A DNA stretch of 64,000 nt from Variovorax paradoxus EPS (GCF_000184745.1 NC_014931.1:806001-870000), one strand, 5' to 3'. Positions 1-8,367 are shown, numbered from the stretch's first letter. Translations and numbers: made by a program. Notes: generated from the letters alone by a model not told the origin.

Positions 1-110
1 TCGGGCAGCACCTCGCGCTCGGGGTCCTGCGCAACGGCGGGCAGTTGCACCGACAGCGCGAGGGCTGCCAGCCACGCGGGCCGCATGGCGGAGAGAAAGG
101 CGCCGCGCAT
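1..110 (-). CDS. Exported protein, N-terminus only (runs off the window)
   Basis: Only the first 36 or so codons are in the window. They encode a typical Sec signal peptide: a basic start, a hydrophobic core (WLAALALS) and an Ala-x-Ala-type end (PAVAQ), so the product is probably periplasmic. The ATG at 110 lies one base past the dctM stop, so the gene is probably the last seen member of the TRAP/aroQ operon. An in-frame ATG at 86 is an alternative start. The mature part is missing and I do not assign a function. Confidence 0.6.
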   Translation of the reverse strand, partial: MRGAFLSAMRPAWLAALALSVQLPAVAQDPEREVLP

Positions 111-111
111 C

Positions 112-1392
112 TCAGCCCCCGAACCACCGCGCCGGCACGATCACCAGCTGCGGAAACGCCACCATCACGAACAGGATCGCGAACTCCGCGATCATGAACG
201 GCACCACGCCGCGCGTGACATCGTCCATCGATATCTTCCCGACGCCCGCCACCACGTTGAGCACCGTGCCCACCGGCGGCGTGACCAGTCCGATCGAGTT
301 GTTGATGATGAAGAGCACGCCGAAGTACACCGGGTCGATGCCCGCCGCCTTCACCACCGGCATGAGCACCGGCGTGAGGATCAGGATGGTCGGCGTCATG
401 TCCATCGCGGTGCCCACGACCATCACGATCACCATGATCGCGATCATCAGCAGGATCTGGTTGCCCATGAAGGGCTCCAGCAGGCCGACGATCTTCGATG
501 GCAGGTCGGCCACCGTAATGAGCCAGGCGCTCACCATCGCCGCGGCGATCAGGAACATCACGATCGCGCTGGTCTTGGCCGCGCTCACGAAGATGCCGTA
601 GAGGTCGCGCCAGGTGATCTCGCGGTAGATGACTGTCGAGACGAAGAGCGCATACACCGCGGCCACGACCGCGGCCTCGGTCGGCGTGAACACGCCCATG
701 CGCAGGCCCACGAGGATGATGATCGGCAGCATCAGCGCCCAGATCGCCTTGCGGAAGGTGGCGAAGATCTCGGCCGACGACTTGCGCGGCGGCGGCACGA
801 TCTTCTCGCGCCGCACGAGCCAGGCCCAGGTGAGCCATAGCGCCGCGCCGATCAGGAGGCCCGGCACGATGGCCGCGAGGAACAGCTTCGAGATCGACAC
901 GTTGGCGGCCACGCCGAAGATCACCAAGCCGATGCTCGGCGGAATCACCGGCCCGATCACGCCCGTGGCCGCGATGAGGCCGGCCGCGCGCGGCTTGTCG
1001 TGGCCGGCCTTCACCATCATCGGCAGCAGCAATGCGGTGAGCGCGGCGGCGTCGGCCACGGCCGAGCCCGAGAGCGCCGAGAGCAGGCAGCCGGCCATGA
1101 TGGTCACGTAGCCGAGCCCGCCCTTCACATGCCCGACCACCGCGAGCGCGAAGTCGACGATGCGCTTCGACAAGCCGCCCACGTTCATGATCTCGCCGGC
1201 CAGCATGAAGAAGGGCACGGCCAGCAGCGGAAAGCTGTCCGCGCCGCCGATCACGTTCTGCGCGAGGATCTGCGCATCGAACAGGTCCAGGTGCCACATG
1301 AGCGCCACGCCGCTCGCGAGCAGCGAGAAGGCGATGGGAATGCCCATCGCCATGGCCAGGAGGAGGGAGCCGACAAAGACGAGGATGGTCAT
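112..1392 (-). CDS. dctM: TRAP transporter large permease DctM
   Basis: Large membrane subunit of a tripartite ATP-independent periplasmic transporter, which uses an ion gradient to import an organic acid delivered by DctP. The 426-residue product is hydrophobic throughout, with about 12 membrane segments and typical DctM signatures (FFMLAGEIMN, the G-S-A-V-A-D-A-A-A-L stretch, VIPPSIG, VTPPVGTVLN). The length is normal for the family. The start ATG overlaps the dctQ stop by four bases (ATGA), indicating translational coupling. The substrate cannot be read from the sequence; the aroQ neighbour suggests a quinate/shikimate-type hydroaromatic acid (inference). Confidence 0.95.
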   Translation of the reverse strand: MTILVFVGSLLLAMAMGIPIAFSLLASGVALMWHLDLFDAQILAQNVIGGADSFPLLAVPFFMLAGEIMNVGGLSKRIVDFALAVVGHVKGGLGYVTIMAGCLLSALSGSAVADAAALTALLLPMMVKAGHDKPRAAGLIAATGVIGPVIPPSIGLVIFGVAANVSISKLFLAAIVPGLLIGAALWLTWAWLVRREKIVPPPRKSSAEIFATFRKAIWALMLPIIILVGLRMGVFTPTEAAVVAAVYALFVSTVIYREITWRDLYGIFVSAAKTSAIVMFLIAAAMVSAWLITVADLPSKIVGLLEPFMGNQILLMIAIMVIVMVVGTAMDMTPTILILTPVLMPVVKAAGIDPVYFGVLFIINNSIGLVTPPVGTVLNVVAGVGKISMDDVTRGVVPFMIAEFAILFVMVAFPQLVIVPARWFGG

Positions 1393-1952
1393 TTGCGCGC
1401 TCCCGGCGTCTCGTTCTGCGAACCCAGGATCTGCTGGAGCTGCACGGCTTCTTCCGACTCCTGCACCATCACCAGTTCGCTCTCGGCAATGCGGCCGGTG
1501 AGAAGGCGCAGCAGGTCGAGCGCAAGGATGAAGCCGGCCAGCACCGAGAACACCACGCCCGACGCATACACGATGGCCATCGACGCGCCGGTGACCGGCG
1601 CCGTCACGTCCCAGTTGATGCGCGCCTGCGCCATGCTGCCCTGGAACAGCAGCCACACGATGTAGAGCATCACGACGTGGCCGACGGCCAGGCAGATCTT
1701 CTTGCCGATGGGTGGCAGCTTCTGCACCACCATGTCCACGCCCAGGTGGCCGTGCTCCTTCAGCGCGACCACCGCGCCGAGGAAGGTCATCCAGATGAAG
1801 AGCCAGCGCGAGACTTCCTCGGACACCGTGATGCCCGAGTTGAAGCCGTAGCGCAGCACCACGTTGCCGAACACGAGCACCACCATGACCGCGAGCGCGG
1901 CCGCGATCAGCGCCTCGATGCCGGTGCAGCACCGGTCGATCCAGCGACTCAT
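1389..1952 (-). CDS. dctQ: TRAP transporter small permease DctQ
   Basis: Small membrane subunit of the TRAP transporter, 187 residues with four predicted membrane helices. Family features include the first helix (ALAVMVVLVFGNVVLRY), the SEEVSRWLFIW segment and GAVVALKEHGHLGVD. I chose the ATG at 1952 because homology begins there and it overlaps the aroQ stop by four bases. The reading frame stays open further upstream, but that sequence is low-complexity and overlaps aroQ. It is coupled to dctM by another 4-base overlap. Confidence 0.93.
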   Translation of the reverse strand: MSRWIDRCCTGIEALIAAALAVMVVLVFGNVVLRYGFNSGITVSEEVSRWLFIWMTFLGAVVALKEHGHLGVDMVVQKLPPIGKKICLAVGHVVMLYIVWLLFQGSMAQARINWDVTAPVTGASMAIVYASGVVFSVLAGFILALDLLRLLTGRIAESELVMVQESEEAVQLQQILGSQNETPGARK

Positions 1953-2404
1953 GGCGCGGCCGCGGCCAAGGCTGTTCTTTGCATCTCCACCAGCGCGCGC
2001 AGCGCGGCCAGGTACGACAGCGGCCCGAGCCCCTGCACCGTGCCCTTGACCGCCGGCGAGATGATCGAGTGCGCACGCCACGCCTCGCGCGCGGCGATGT
2101 TGGACATGTGAACCTCGATGGTCGGGAACGGCATGGCCTTGATCGCGTCGTGCAGCGGCACGCCGTGCTGGGTGAGGCCCGCGGGGTTGACCAGCGCGCC
2201 TTGCGCATCGTCGATGTGCGTGTGCAGGAAATCGATCAGGTCGCCTTCGTGGTTCGACTGGATCGTCTCCAGCGTCACGCCGAGTTCGCCTGCGAGCGAC
2301 TGCAGTTGCGCGTTGATTTCGGCGAGCGTGGTCTTGCCGTAGATGTGAGGTTCGCGGCGGCCGAACAGGTTGAGGTTGGGGCCGTGGAGGACGAGGATCT
2401 TCAT
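1949..2404 (-). CDS. aroQ: 3-dehydroquinate dehydratase, type II
   Basis: Converts 3-dehydroquinate to 3-dehydroshikimate, in the shikimate pathway or in quinate catabolism. The 151-residue length is normal for the type II enzyme. The N-terminal NLNLFGRREPHIYGKTTL carries the active-site Arg and Tyr loop, and IEVHMSNIAAREAWR contains the conserved His and substrate-binding residues. It sits inside the TRAP operon, between dctP and dctQ with a 4-base overlap to dctQ. This suggests a catabolic role on the imported substrate rather than aromatic amino-acid synthesis (inference). Confidence 0.95.
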   Translation of the reverse strand: MKILVLHGPNLNLFGRREPHIYGKTTLAEINAQLQSLAGELGVTLETIQSNHEGDLIDFLHTHIDDAQGALVNPAGLTQHGVPLHDAIKAMPFPTIEVHMSNIAAREAWRAHSIISPAVKGTVQGLGPLSYLAALRALVEMQRTALAAAAP

Positions 2405-2434
2405 GGGGAGCTTCGGTGAGAGGGCTTTTTTTGC

Positions 2435-3433
2435 TTACTTGCGGATGCGTGCGAGTTCGTCGTTGTAGAGCTTGACGATGGCGGGGTCGTACTGTGCGGC
2501 GAACTTGTCGATGACCGGCTTGGCGACAGTGCGCATGCGCGCTTGCTCGGCAGCTGAGAGTTCGTTGAACTGCGCGCCCTTGGCCTGCAGGTCGCCCACG
2601 GCCTTCTGCGCTGCGGCGCGGCTCACTTGCCGTTGATAACCACGCGCTTCATTGGCCGCGTCGTTCATCATCTTCTGCTCAGCGGGGGTGAGCGAGTCCC
2701 AGAACTTCTTGCTCACCAGCACGATGTTGGCGGCGTAGACGTGGTTCGTGGCGCTCACGAACTTCTGCACTTCGTAGAACTTGTTCGAGAGGATCACGGC
2801 ATACGGGTTCTCTTGACCGTCCACCGCCTTCGCTTCGAGCGCGCCATACAGCTCTGCAAAGGGCATCGGCACCGGGTTGGCCTTGAAGGCCTTGAAGGTC
2901 TCCAGGAACACCGGGTTCGGAATCACGCGGATCTTCAGGCCTTCGAGGTCTTCGGGCTTGGTGATAGGGCGCTTGCTGTTGGTGACGTTGCGAAAGCCCA
3001 GGTCCCAATAGCCGAGGGCAACAAGGCCCTTCTCGGGCAGCTTGGCGATGAGGGCTTGTCCGAGAGGCCCATCGAGCAACGCATCGGCTTGCGCGAAGGA
3101 ATTCACCGAGAAGGGGAAGTCCACAAGCCCGAACTCCTTGACGATGCCCGCAAGCGAAGTGGTGGCCGGGGCCGACATCTGCTGCACGCCGCCCTGCAGG
3201 GCAGATTGCTGCTGCATCTCGTTGCCCAGTTGGGAGGCGGGGAATTCCTGGACCTTCATCTTGCCGCCGCTCTTGGCCGAGAGCAGCTCGGCGAATCGCT
3301 TGACGCCGAAGCTCACGGGGTGATCGGCATTGTTGAGGTGGCCGAAGCGGATCACGCGATCCTGCTGCGCCCACGACGGAGCGGCAAGGCCGACGCAGAA
3401 GCTGGCAATGGCAAGCGTACGAAGAAGTTTCAC
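2435..3433 (-). CDS. dctP: TRAP transporter substrate-binding protein DctP (first copy)
   Basis: Periplasmic solute-binding protein, 332 residues, with a cleavable signal peptide ending ...APSWAQ. Family features are the RFGHLNNADHP start of the mature protein, the GYWDLGFRNVTNSKRPI segment and GLKIRVIPNP, whose Arg normally binds the ligand carboxylate. GQENPYAV is the second family block. It is the first gene of the minus-strand operon dctP-aroQ-dctQ-dctM, with a 30-bp gap to aroQ. The palindromes at 3488-3520 lie just upstream, so control by the divergent IclR protein is likely. Confidence 0.95.
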   Translation of the reverse strand: MKLLRTLAIASFCVGLAAPSWAQQDRVIRFGHLNNADHPVSFGVKRFAELLSAKSGGKMKVQEFPASQLGNEMQQQSALQGGVQQMSAPATTSLAGIVKEFGLVDFPFSVNSFAQADALLDGPLGQALIAKLPEKGLVALGYWDLGFRNVTNSKRPITKPEDLEGLKIRVIPNPVFLETFKAFKANPVPMPFAELYGALEAKAVDGQENPYAVILSNKFYEVQKFVSATNHVYAANIVLVSKKFWDSLTPAEQKMMNDAANEARGYQRQVSRAAAQKAVGDLQAKGAQFNELSAAEQARMRTVAKPVIDKFAAQYDPAIVKLYNDELARIRK

Positions 3434-3487
3434 AAGAGGTCCTCAGGGAAGATGGAAAAACCGATTGGGCGCGATTATGGATTTTCT

Positions 3488-3520
3488 TGGAAAGCGTTTC
3501 CACTATGGAAATCCCTTCCC
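3488..3520. promoter_or_regulatory. Probable IclR-family operator, two palindromes
   Basis: TGGAAAGCGTTTCCA at 3488-3502 is a perfect TGGAAA-N3-TTTCCA dyad. A second, imperfect copy (TGGAAATCCCTTCCC) lies at 3506-3520, with centres 18 bp apart. This matches the classic IclR operator shape. The pair sits between the divergent dctP and the IclR-type gene, so the regulator probably controls both. Confidence 0.7.
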
Positions 3521-3583
3521 TGTCTGTTACGCTCCGCCGGGCAAGATCACCGTCGTCTGTGAAATGAAATTCGAAAGAGCGAT

Positions 3584-4366
3584 ATGAGCGGGATACTGGA
3601 ACGCAGCTTCAAGGTGCTGGAATACCTGGCCGAACATCCGGAGGGCTGCGCGCTCTCTGCCCTGGCAAGCGAATTGGAGATACCGCTGAGCGCGTCGCAC
3701 CGCCTGCTCACGGAACTCATTCGCTGCGGCTATGTGCGGCAGGACCCGCGCGATGGCCACTACCTGCTGACCATCAAGCTGGTCTCGATCAGCCTGTCGT
3801 TCCTGAGCCGCTCCGGCATCGTCGACATCGCGCAGCCCCTGCTTGACCAGTTGGCCTCGGCCTCGGGCGAACTGGTGCGGCTGGCCGTGGTCGATGGCGA
3901 CGACCTCACTTTCGTGGCCAAGGCGCAGGGCGCCACACGCGGCCTTCGCTACGACCCGGACATGGGCCTGTCGGTCAACCTCTCGTGCAGCGCGGCCGGC
4001 CACGCATGGCTCTCGACGATGAGCGAGGACGCCGCCACCGTGCTCGTCGCGAAGAAGGGACTGGGCACGCCGCAGGACTACGGCCCCAAGGCGCCCACCT
4101 CCATCAAGGGCGTGATGGCCTTCGTGAAGGCTGCGCATCAGCGCGGCTTCAGCATGATCAATGAAGTGTTCGCGCCGGGCATGACAGCCATGGCCGCGCC
4201 GGTGCGCGGCGCCGACGGCACGGCCATCGGCGTCGTCACCATCGCGGGGCCGCTGAGCCGCCTGACGCCGCAACGGATGGAAGCGCTCGGACCCGCGCTT
4301 CTTCAGACCGCCGAAGACGTTGCGCGTGCCAGCGGCGCATCGGCGTTGTTCAAGAAAAGAGCCTAA
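3584..4366 (+). CDS. IclR-family transcriptional regulator
   Basis: A 260-residue regulator. The N-terminal winged helix-turn-helix covers about residues 1-65 (LERSFKVLEYLAEHPEGC, LSASHRLLTELIRCGYV). The effector domain follows, with DLTFVAKAQGATRGLRYDPD, the SCSAAGHAWLS segment and GVVTIAGP near the end. IclR proteins of this type sense small organic acids, often aromatic intermediates. It is divergent from dctP with an obvious operator between them and is followed by a second dctP, so it probably controls uptake of the substrate of this locus. Confidence 0.93.
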   Translation: MSGILERSFKVLEYLAEHPEGCALSALASELEIPLSASHRLLTELIRCGYVRQDPRDGHYLLTIKLVSISLSFLSRSGIVDIAQPLLDQLASASGELVRLAVVDGDDLTFVAKAQGATRGLRYDPDMGLSVNLSCSAAGHAWLSTMSEDAATVLVAKKGLGTPQDYGPKAPTSIKGVMAFVKAAHQRGFSMINEVFAPGMTAMAAPVRGADGTAIGVVTIAGPLSRLTPQRMEALGPALLQTAEDVARASGASALFKKRA

Positions 4367-4393
4367 GTCGGCTTACATAAAAGGAGACAAGCC

Positions 4394-5413
4394 ATGAAGA
4401 GAGATTCGATTCGCAAGCTCGCGATGCTGGCTACCATTGCGGCCGCCGCCGCATTCGCCACCGGCAGCGCGTTCGCGCAGATCAAGGAGCGCACGCTCAA
4501 GTTCGCGTTCCAGAACCAGACCGGCCATCCGCAGGCGCAGGGCGCGCAGAAGTTCGCCGACATCGTCGCGGCCAAGTCCGGCGGCAAGATCACGGTGAAG
4601 CTGTTCGCGGGTGGCTCGCTCGGCGGCGACCTGCAGACGGTGTCCGCATTGCAGGGCGGCACGGTTGAGATCACCGTGCTCAACGCCGGCATCCTCTCCG
4701 CGCAGGTGAAGGAGTTCGCGGCCTACGACTTCCCGTTTCTCTTCAACAGCGGCAAGGAAGCCGATGCCGTCACCGACGGTCCCTTCGGCCAGAAGCTGAT
4801 GGCCAGGCTCGAAGAGAAGGGCCTGCACGGCCTGGGTTACTGGGACCTGGGCTTTCGCAACCTCACCAACAGCAAGCGGCCGATCGTGAAGGCGGACGAC
4901 ATCGCGGGGCTGAAGGTCCGCGTCATCCAGTCGCCGATCTACATCGACCTCTTCAGCGCGCTCGGTGCCAACGCCACGCCGCTGCCGTTCCCCGAGCTCT
5001 ACCCGGCGCTCGACCAGAAGGCGGTCGACGGGCAGGAGAACCCGAACACGACGATCCTGTCGTCCAAGTTCGCAGAGGTGCAGAAGTACATCACCCAGAC
5101 GCGCCACATCTACAACCCGCAGGCGCTCCTCGTCAGCAAGAAGACCTGGGACGGCATGAGCGCCGAAGAGAAGAAGATCATTTCCGACGCCGCCGCCGAG
5201 GCCACCGTGTTCCAGCGCCAGGCTTCGCGCGGCGCGGCCGACAGTGCGCTCGATGCGCTCAGGAAGGCCGGCATGACCGTCTCCGAACTGCCGCCCGAAG
5301 AAATGGCCAAGCTGCGCGCCAAGGTGAAGCCCGTCATCGACAAGTACTCGGCCTCGGTGGGCGAGGCCACCGTCAAGGAGCTGATGGCCGAGATCGACAA
5401 GGCGCGCAAGTAA
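4394..5413 (+). CDS. TRAP transporter substrate-binding protein DctP (second copy, orphan)
   Basis: A 339-residue periplasmic binding protein with a signal peptide ending ...GSAFAQ and a strong ribosome site (AAAAGGAG) 9 bp before the ATG. It shares GYWDLGFRN.TNSKRPI, the carboxylate-binding GLKVRVIQSP and VDGQENP with the dctP at 2435-3433 and is clearly its paralogue. No dctQ or dctM follows it. It lies 27 bp downstream of the IclR gene and probably shares its transcript. It may feed the same DctQM pair with a second ligand (inference). Confidence 0.93.
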   Translation: MKRDSIRKLAMLATIAAAAAFATGSAFAQIKERTLKFAFQNQTGHPQAQGAQKFADIVAAKSGGKITVKLFAGGSLGGDLQTVSALQGGTVEITVLNAGILSAQVKEFAAYDFPFLFNSGKEADAVTDGPFGQKLMARLEEKGLHGLGYWDLGFRNLTNSKRPIVKADDIAGLKVRVIQSPIYIDLFSALGANATPLPFPELYPALDQKAVDGQENPNTTILSSKFAEVQKYITQTRHIYNPQALLVSKKTWDGMSAEEKKIISDAAAEATVFQRQASRGAADSALDALRKAGMTVSELPPEEMAKLRAKVKPVIDKYSASVGEATVKELMAEIDKARK

Positions 5414-5419
5414 ATCGGA

Positions 5420-6217
5420 TCAGACGATCCGCACCGACAGGTTGGGCAACCCGTCGATGTGGATTTCGATCAGATCGCCGCGCACCACCGGCCCCACGTT
5501 CTCGGGCGTGCCCGAATAGATGATGTCGCCGGGCATCAGCTCGAAGGCCTGCGACAGCCGGCTGATCTGCTCGGCGACCGACCAGATCATGTACTTGAGC
5601 GTGGCGTGCTGCTTCGTTTCGCCATTCACCTTGAGCCAGATCGCGCCATCGGCGAAATGACCGACCTTCGCCACCGGATGGATCGGCCCGATGGGTGCCG
5701 AGTGGTCGAAGCTCTTGCCGATTTCCCACGGCTTCTTCTGGTCGCCCATTTCGCGCTGCAAGTCGCGGCGCGTCATGTCCAGGCCCAGCGAGTAGCCGTA
5801 CACGTGGTCGAGCGCGCTCGCCGCCGGAATGTTCTTGCCGCCCTTGGCGAGCGCAACGACCAGCTCCACCTCGTAGTGGTAGTTCTTGGTGAGCGTGGGG
5901 TAGGGGTGGTCGGCCACCTTGCCCGGCATCACGACCTGGATCGCGTCGGCCGGCTTTTGAAAGAAGAAGGGCGGCTCGCGCGTCGGGTCCGAGCCCATCT
6001 CGCGCGCATGGGCGGCGTAGTTGCGGCCGATGCAATAGATGCGGCGCACCGGGTACACCTGTTCGCTGCCGACGATGGGCACCGTCGATACCGCGACATC
6101 GAAAGGCGTGGGCGCCGTGCGCCCGGCACCGGCGGGCAAGGCGCAACCGGCAATGGCGCCCGTGGCCATGGCGGCGGAACCGGCCAGGAGGCCGCGGCGT
6201 GATGAGGTGTTGGACAT
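5420..6217 (-). CDS. Fumarylacetoacetate hydrolase-family protein with Tat/lipoprotein-like signal
   Basis: The FAH fold covers about residues 55-265: VRRIYCIGRNYAAHAREMG opens it, YHYEVELVVAL supplies the metal-binding Glu pair, GYSLGLDMTRRDLQ supplies the Asp, and MPGDIIYSGTPENVGP closes it. Family members hydrolyse or decarboxylate 2-oxo acids made in aromatic breakdown. Unusually, the first 30 residues are a twin-arginine signal (SSRRGLLAGSA) followed by a lipobox-like AIAGC, predicting export. The 265-residue length fits the family plus a signal. It is divergent from the AraC regulator at 6368. Confidence 0.88.
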   Translation of the reverse strand: MSNTSSRRGLLAGSAAMATGAIAGCALPAGAGRTAPTPFDVAVSTVPIVGSEQVYPVRRIYCIGRNYAAHAREMGSDPTREPPFFFQKPADAIQVVMPGKVADHPYPTLTKNYHYEVELVVALAKGGKNIPAASALDHVYGYSLGLDMTRRDLQREMGDQKKPWEIGKSFDHSAPIGPIHPVAKVGHFADGAIWLKVNGETKQHATLKYMIWSVAEQISRLSQAFELMPGDIIYSGTPENVGPVVRGDLIEIHIDGLPNLSVRIV

Positions 6218-6367
6218 GGTCTGTGTCTCCTTCGGGTTATGTCTGAAAGCGCGTCGTCGATTCTGGGATGACGCACGGCCGCCGCGCCGCACGCATCTAC
6301 GCAAAAACAGGACACAAGCAACACGCGCACCGGAGCCGTTGCCCACGCCTCTCGCTACCATCGCGCC

Positions 6368-7324
6368 ATGCCGGCTCCCCACCAGTCCAGCACCTCCAGC
6401 TCCCGCCTCTACGGCATGCAGGAGCGCGCGAACCATCTCGACTTCGACATCCGCTTCGAAGGCGCGCGCGACGTGCTCGCAAGGCCGCACCGGCACGAGT
6501 ACTTCCAGATCCAGGTGAGCATCGAAGGCGGCGAGCAGCAGCTCATCGGCGGCGCGGTGCGGCCGTTCCGCGCGGGGCACCTGAGCTTCGTGCTGCCGTA
6601 TCGCGTGCACGTGGTGCCGCATCCCGTCGGTGCCCGCTACGCCATCGTGAACTTCGACCAGGGCTTTCTCTGGCCCGAACTTGCCGTCGAGCCGCTCGAT
6701 CTCGAAGAGGTGTCCGTCGCGCGGCATCCCGAACTCGCGCCGTTCCTCTTTCAGGAGTACGTCGACTTCACTTTCGACGAAGCGGATTTCGCGCGCATCC
6801 TGCGCTGGCTCGATGAACTCTCCGCTCTGAACCGCGCGCGGGGGTTCGCCACTGCGGGCGCGATCCGCGGCATCCTGCTGCAGCTCATCGCGCTGGCCTG
6901 CCAGCGGCACGAGGGAACATTGTTGGAGCAGGCCGCACGCCACAGCGGCCGCAGTTCGCGGCGCGATGCGCTGCAGCGTGTGATGCGCTACGTGCGCGAA
7001 CACCTGAGCGAAGAGATGTCGCTCAACGAAGCGGCGGCTGCGGCGATGCTGTCGCCCAACTACCTCGCGCATCTGCTCAAGAAGCAGACCGACCGCACCT
7101 TCACCGAGCTCGTCACCGAGCGGCGGCTGGAGCGCGCAAAGGAATTGCTGCTGACCTCCAGCGTCCGCATCGGCGACATCGCGCAGCAATGCGGCTTCAG
7201 CGATGCCGACTATTTCAGCCGGCGCTTTCGCCAGCAGATCGGCGTCACGCCAAGGCAGTTCCGCCAAGGCGCGAGCGCGCCGGCTGCTGCTGCTGCTGCC
7301 GTTGTTACTTCTTCATCGCCTTGA
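6368..7324 (+). CDS. AraC-family transcriptional regulator
   Basis: A 318-residue protein. The N-terminal cupin-like sensor covers about residues 20-150 (RPHRHEYFQIQVSIEGGEQQ, GHLSFVLPYRVHVVPHP). Two C-terminal helix-turn-helix motifs cover about 200-300, with MSLNEAAAAAMLSPNYLAHL and IGDIAQQCGFSDADYFSRRF, the latter matching the AraC signature. It is divergent from the FAH-family gene across 150 bp and probably regulates it. Its last codons are a poly-Ala/Ser tail and overlap the convergent gene's stop by 20 bp. Confidence 0.93.
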   Translation: MPAPHQSSTSSSRLYGMQERANHLDFDIRFEGARDVLARPHRHEYFQIQVSIEGGEQQLIGGAVRPFRAGHLSFVLPYRVHVVPHPVGARYAIVNFDQGFLWPELAVEPLDLEEVSVARHPELAPFLFQEYVDFTFDEADFARILRWLDELSALNRARGFATAGAIRGILLQLIALACQRHEGTLLEQAARHSGRSSRRDALQRVMRYVREHLSEEMSLNEAAAAAMLSPNYLAHLLKKQTDRTFTELVTERRLERAKELLLTSSVRIGDIAQQCGFSDADYFSRRFRQQIGVTPRQFRQGASAPAAAAAAVVTSSSP

Positions 7325-7736
7325 TGTCGGCCTTGCCCTTGCTCTCTTCGGCCTTGGCCTGCTTCACGCAGGCGGACTTGGCGTCGCCCTTCTGGTCGTC
7401 GCACTTTTCCTTGGCGATGTCGTAGGCGGCTTCGACCTTGGCCTCGGCCACCTTGCGTGCGTTGCTGTCGCTGGGCCGCACCTTCTGGTCGAGCTCGGCC
7501 TTGGCGATCTTTTCCTTGCCCTTGGCTTCCTCGACGCAGACGTCCTTCGCGTTGTCCTTCATGGCATCGCAGGCGGCCTTGTCGGCCTTGTAGTCGGCGG
7601 CGATCTTGTCGCGACCGGCCTTGAGCTCCGCCACGGCGGGGTCCATCGTTGCCGCCGGAGGCGGGGTTGTTTGCGCATGGGCCGCAAGTGCCATGAAGCA
7701 CGACGCGGTCGCGCATATCCGCAGGAACTTTTGCAT
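7305..7736 (-). CDS. Small exported Cys-repeat, Lys-rich protein of unknown function
   Basis: A 143-residue product with a signal peptide ending ...ALAAHAQ. I chose the ATG at 7736 because AAGGAG lies 6 bp upstream; the ATG at 7742 would touch the ribosome site. The mature part is Lys/Ala/Asp-rich and probably helical. It contains two copies of a Cys-x10-Cys unit (CDAMKDNAKDVCVEEAK and CDDQKGDAKSACVKQAK), so two disulfide-bridged hairpins in the periplasm are plausible. I do not recognise a named family. It is convergent with the AraC gene, overlapping by 20 bp. Confidence 0.75.
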   Translation of the reverse strand: MQKFLRICATASCFMALAAHAQTTPPPAATMDPAVAELKAGRDKIAADYKADKAACDAMKDNAKDVCVEEAKGKEKIAKAELDQKVRPSDSNARKVAEAKVEAAYDIAKEKCDDQKGDAKSACVKQAKAEESKGKADIKAMKK

Positions 7737-7939
7737 GGTCATCTCCTTGACGCCGGTGTTGGTTGTTGCATCGGTTCCGGCGCCTGAAAACATCCTAGGA
7801 AGCGGCGGCGGGCAGGTGGTAGGACGCCTCGCGAACCAGCCGTAAGCACATGCTGACGCGACGGCCGGCGTGTGCGCACGCATGCACCTTCTCCGGCAAG
7901 AGATGGCGATGGAGATGAAGGTGGCGACCGCGCTGCGCC

Positions 7940-8143
7940 TCAGTGCGCGCTGGCGGCGATGTTGCGTATTTCGCTGTGCAGGGCACGCTGCCCCGAAGCC
8001 AGCGCGGCCTCGTAGCTATCGGCCGCATCGAAGGCGCTGCGAAGCACGGTCGGGTTCGCGCCGTTCGCATCGGTTTCCAGCAGCCGCCAGACGAACGAGC
8101 CGGGCACCGGCTCCTCGATGATGAGTTCGATCGGATGTGTCAT
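7940..8143 (-). CDS. Small hypothetical protein (67 residues)
   Basis: A short open frame with good codon use and no signal peptide: it starts MTHPIELIIEEPVPGSFVW and continues with a helix rich in Ala and Ser (FDAADSYEAALASGQRAL). The composition looks like a real small cytosolic protein, with a beta-hairpin-like start followed by a helix, but I recognise no family. It is convergent with the small exported protein only across about 200 bp of noncoding DNA (7743-7939), in which I see no other gene. Confidence 0.55.
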   Translation of the reverse strand: MTHPIELIIEEPVPGSFVWRLLETDANGANPTVLRSAFDAADSYEAALASGQRALHSEIRNIAASAH

Positions 8144-8232
8144 GGCCCGACGATGTTCCCTTGGAAATCGGGTGTCTGTAGGCCAAGTCTGAATTTTCCA
8201 GAGGTCTCGCAAGGGGGCGAAAGCCGCCGCGT

Positions 8233-8317
8233 GTGAAACGTAGTGTGTTCGTTTTCAAGGCCGACACAGAGGCATACGCAATGTGTGTCCGAGGCGCGAG
8301 GTGCGGCGAACAATCCG
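8233..8317 (+). repeat. 85-bp element, copy A (upstream of tlpA-like gene)
   Basis: The copy begins GTGAAACGTAGTGTGT (8233-8248), has ACAGAGGCATACGCAA at 8266-8281 and ends ACAATCCG at 8310-8317. The same three blocks occur with identical spacing at 10004-10088, and about 64 of 85 positions match. It ends 50 bp before the ATG of the TlpA-like gene and is in the same orientation relative to that gene as copy B is to ohr. Confidence 0.8.
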
Positions 8318-8367
8318 CTCGTTCTTTCCCCAACCCCCTCCACTTCCTTGTTCAGAACAACATCATC

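Noticed and set aside
2405..2434. Rho-independent terminator between dctP and aroQ (run of T on the plus strand)
   Set aside because: No stable hairpin precedes the run in the direction of transcription; the genes appear to be one operon.
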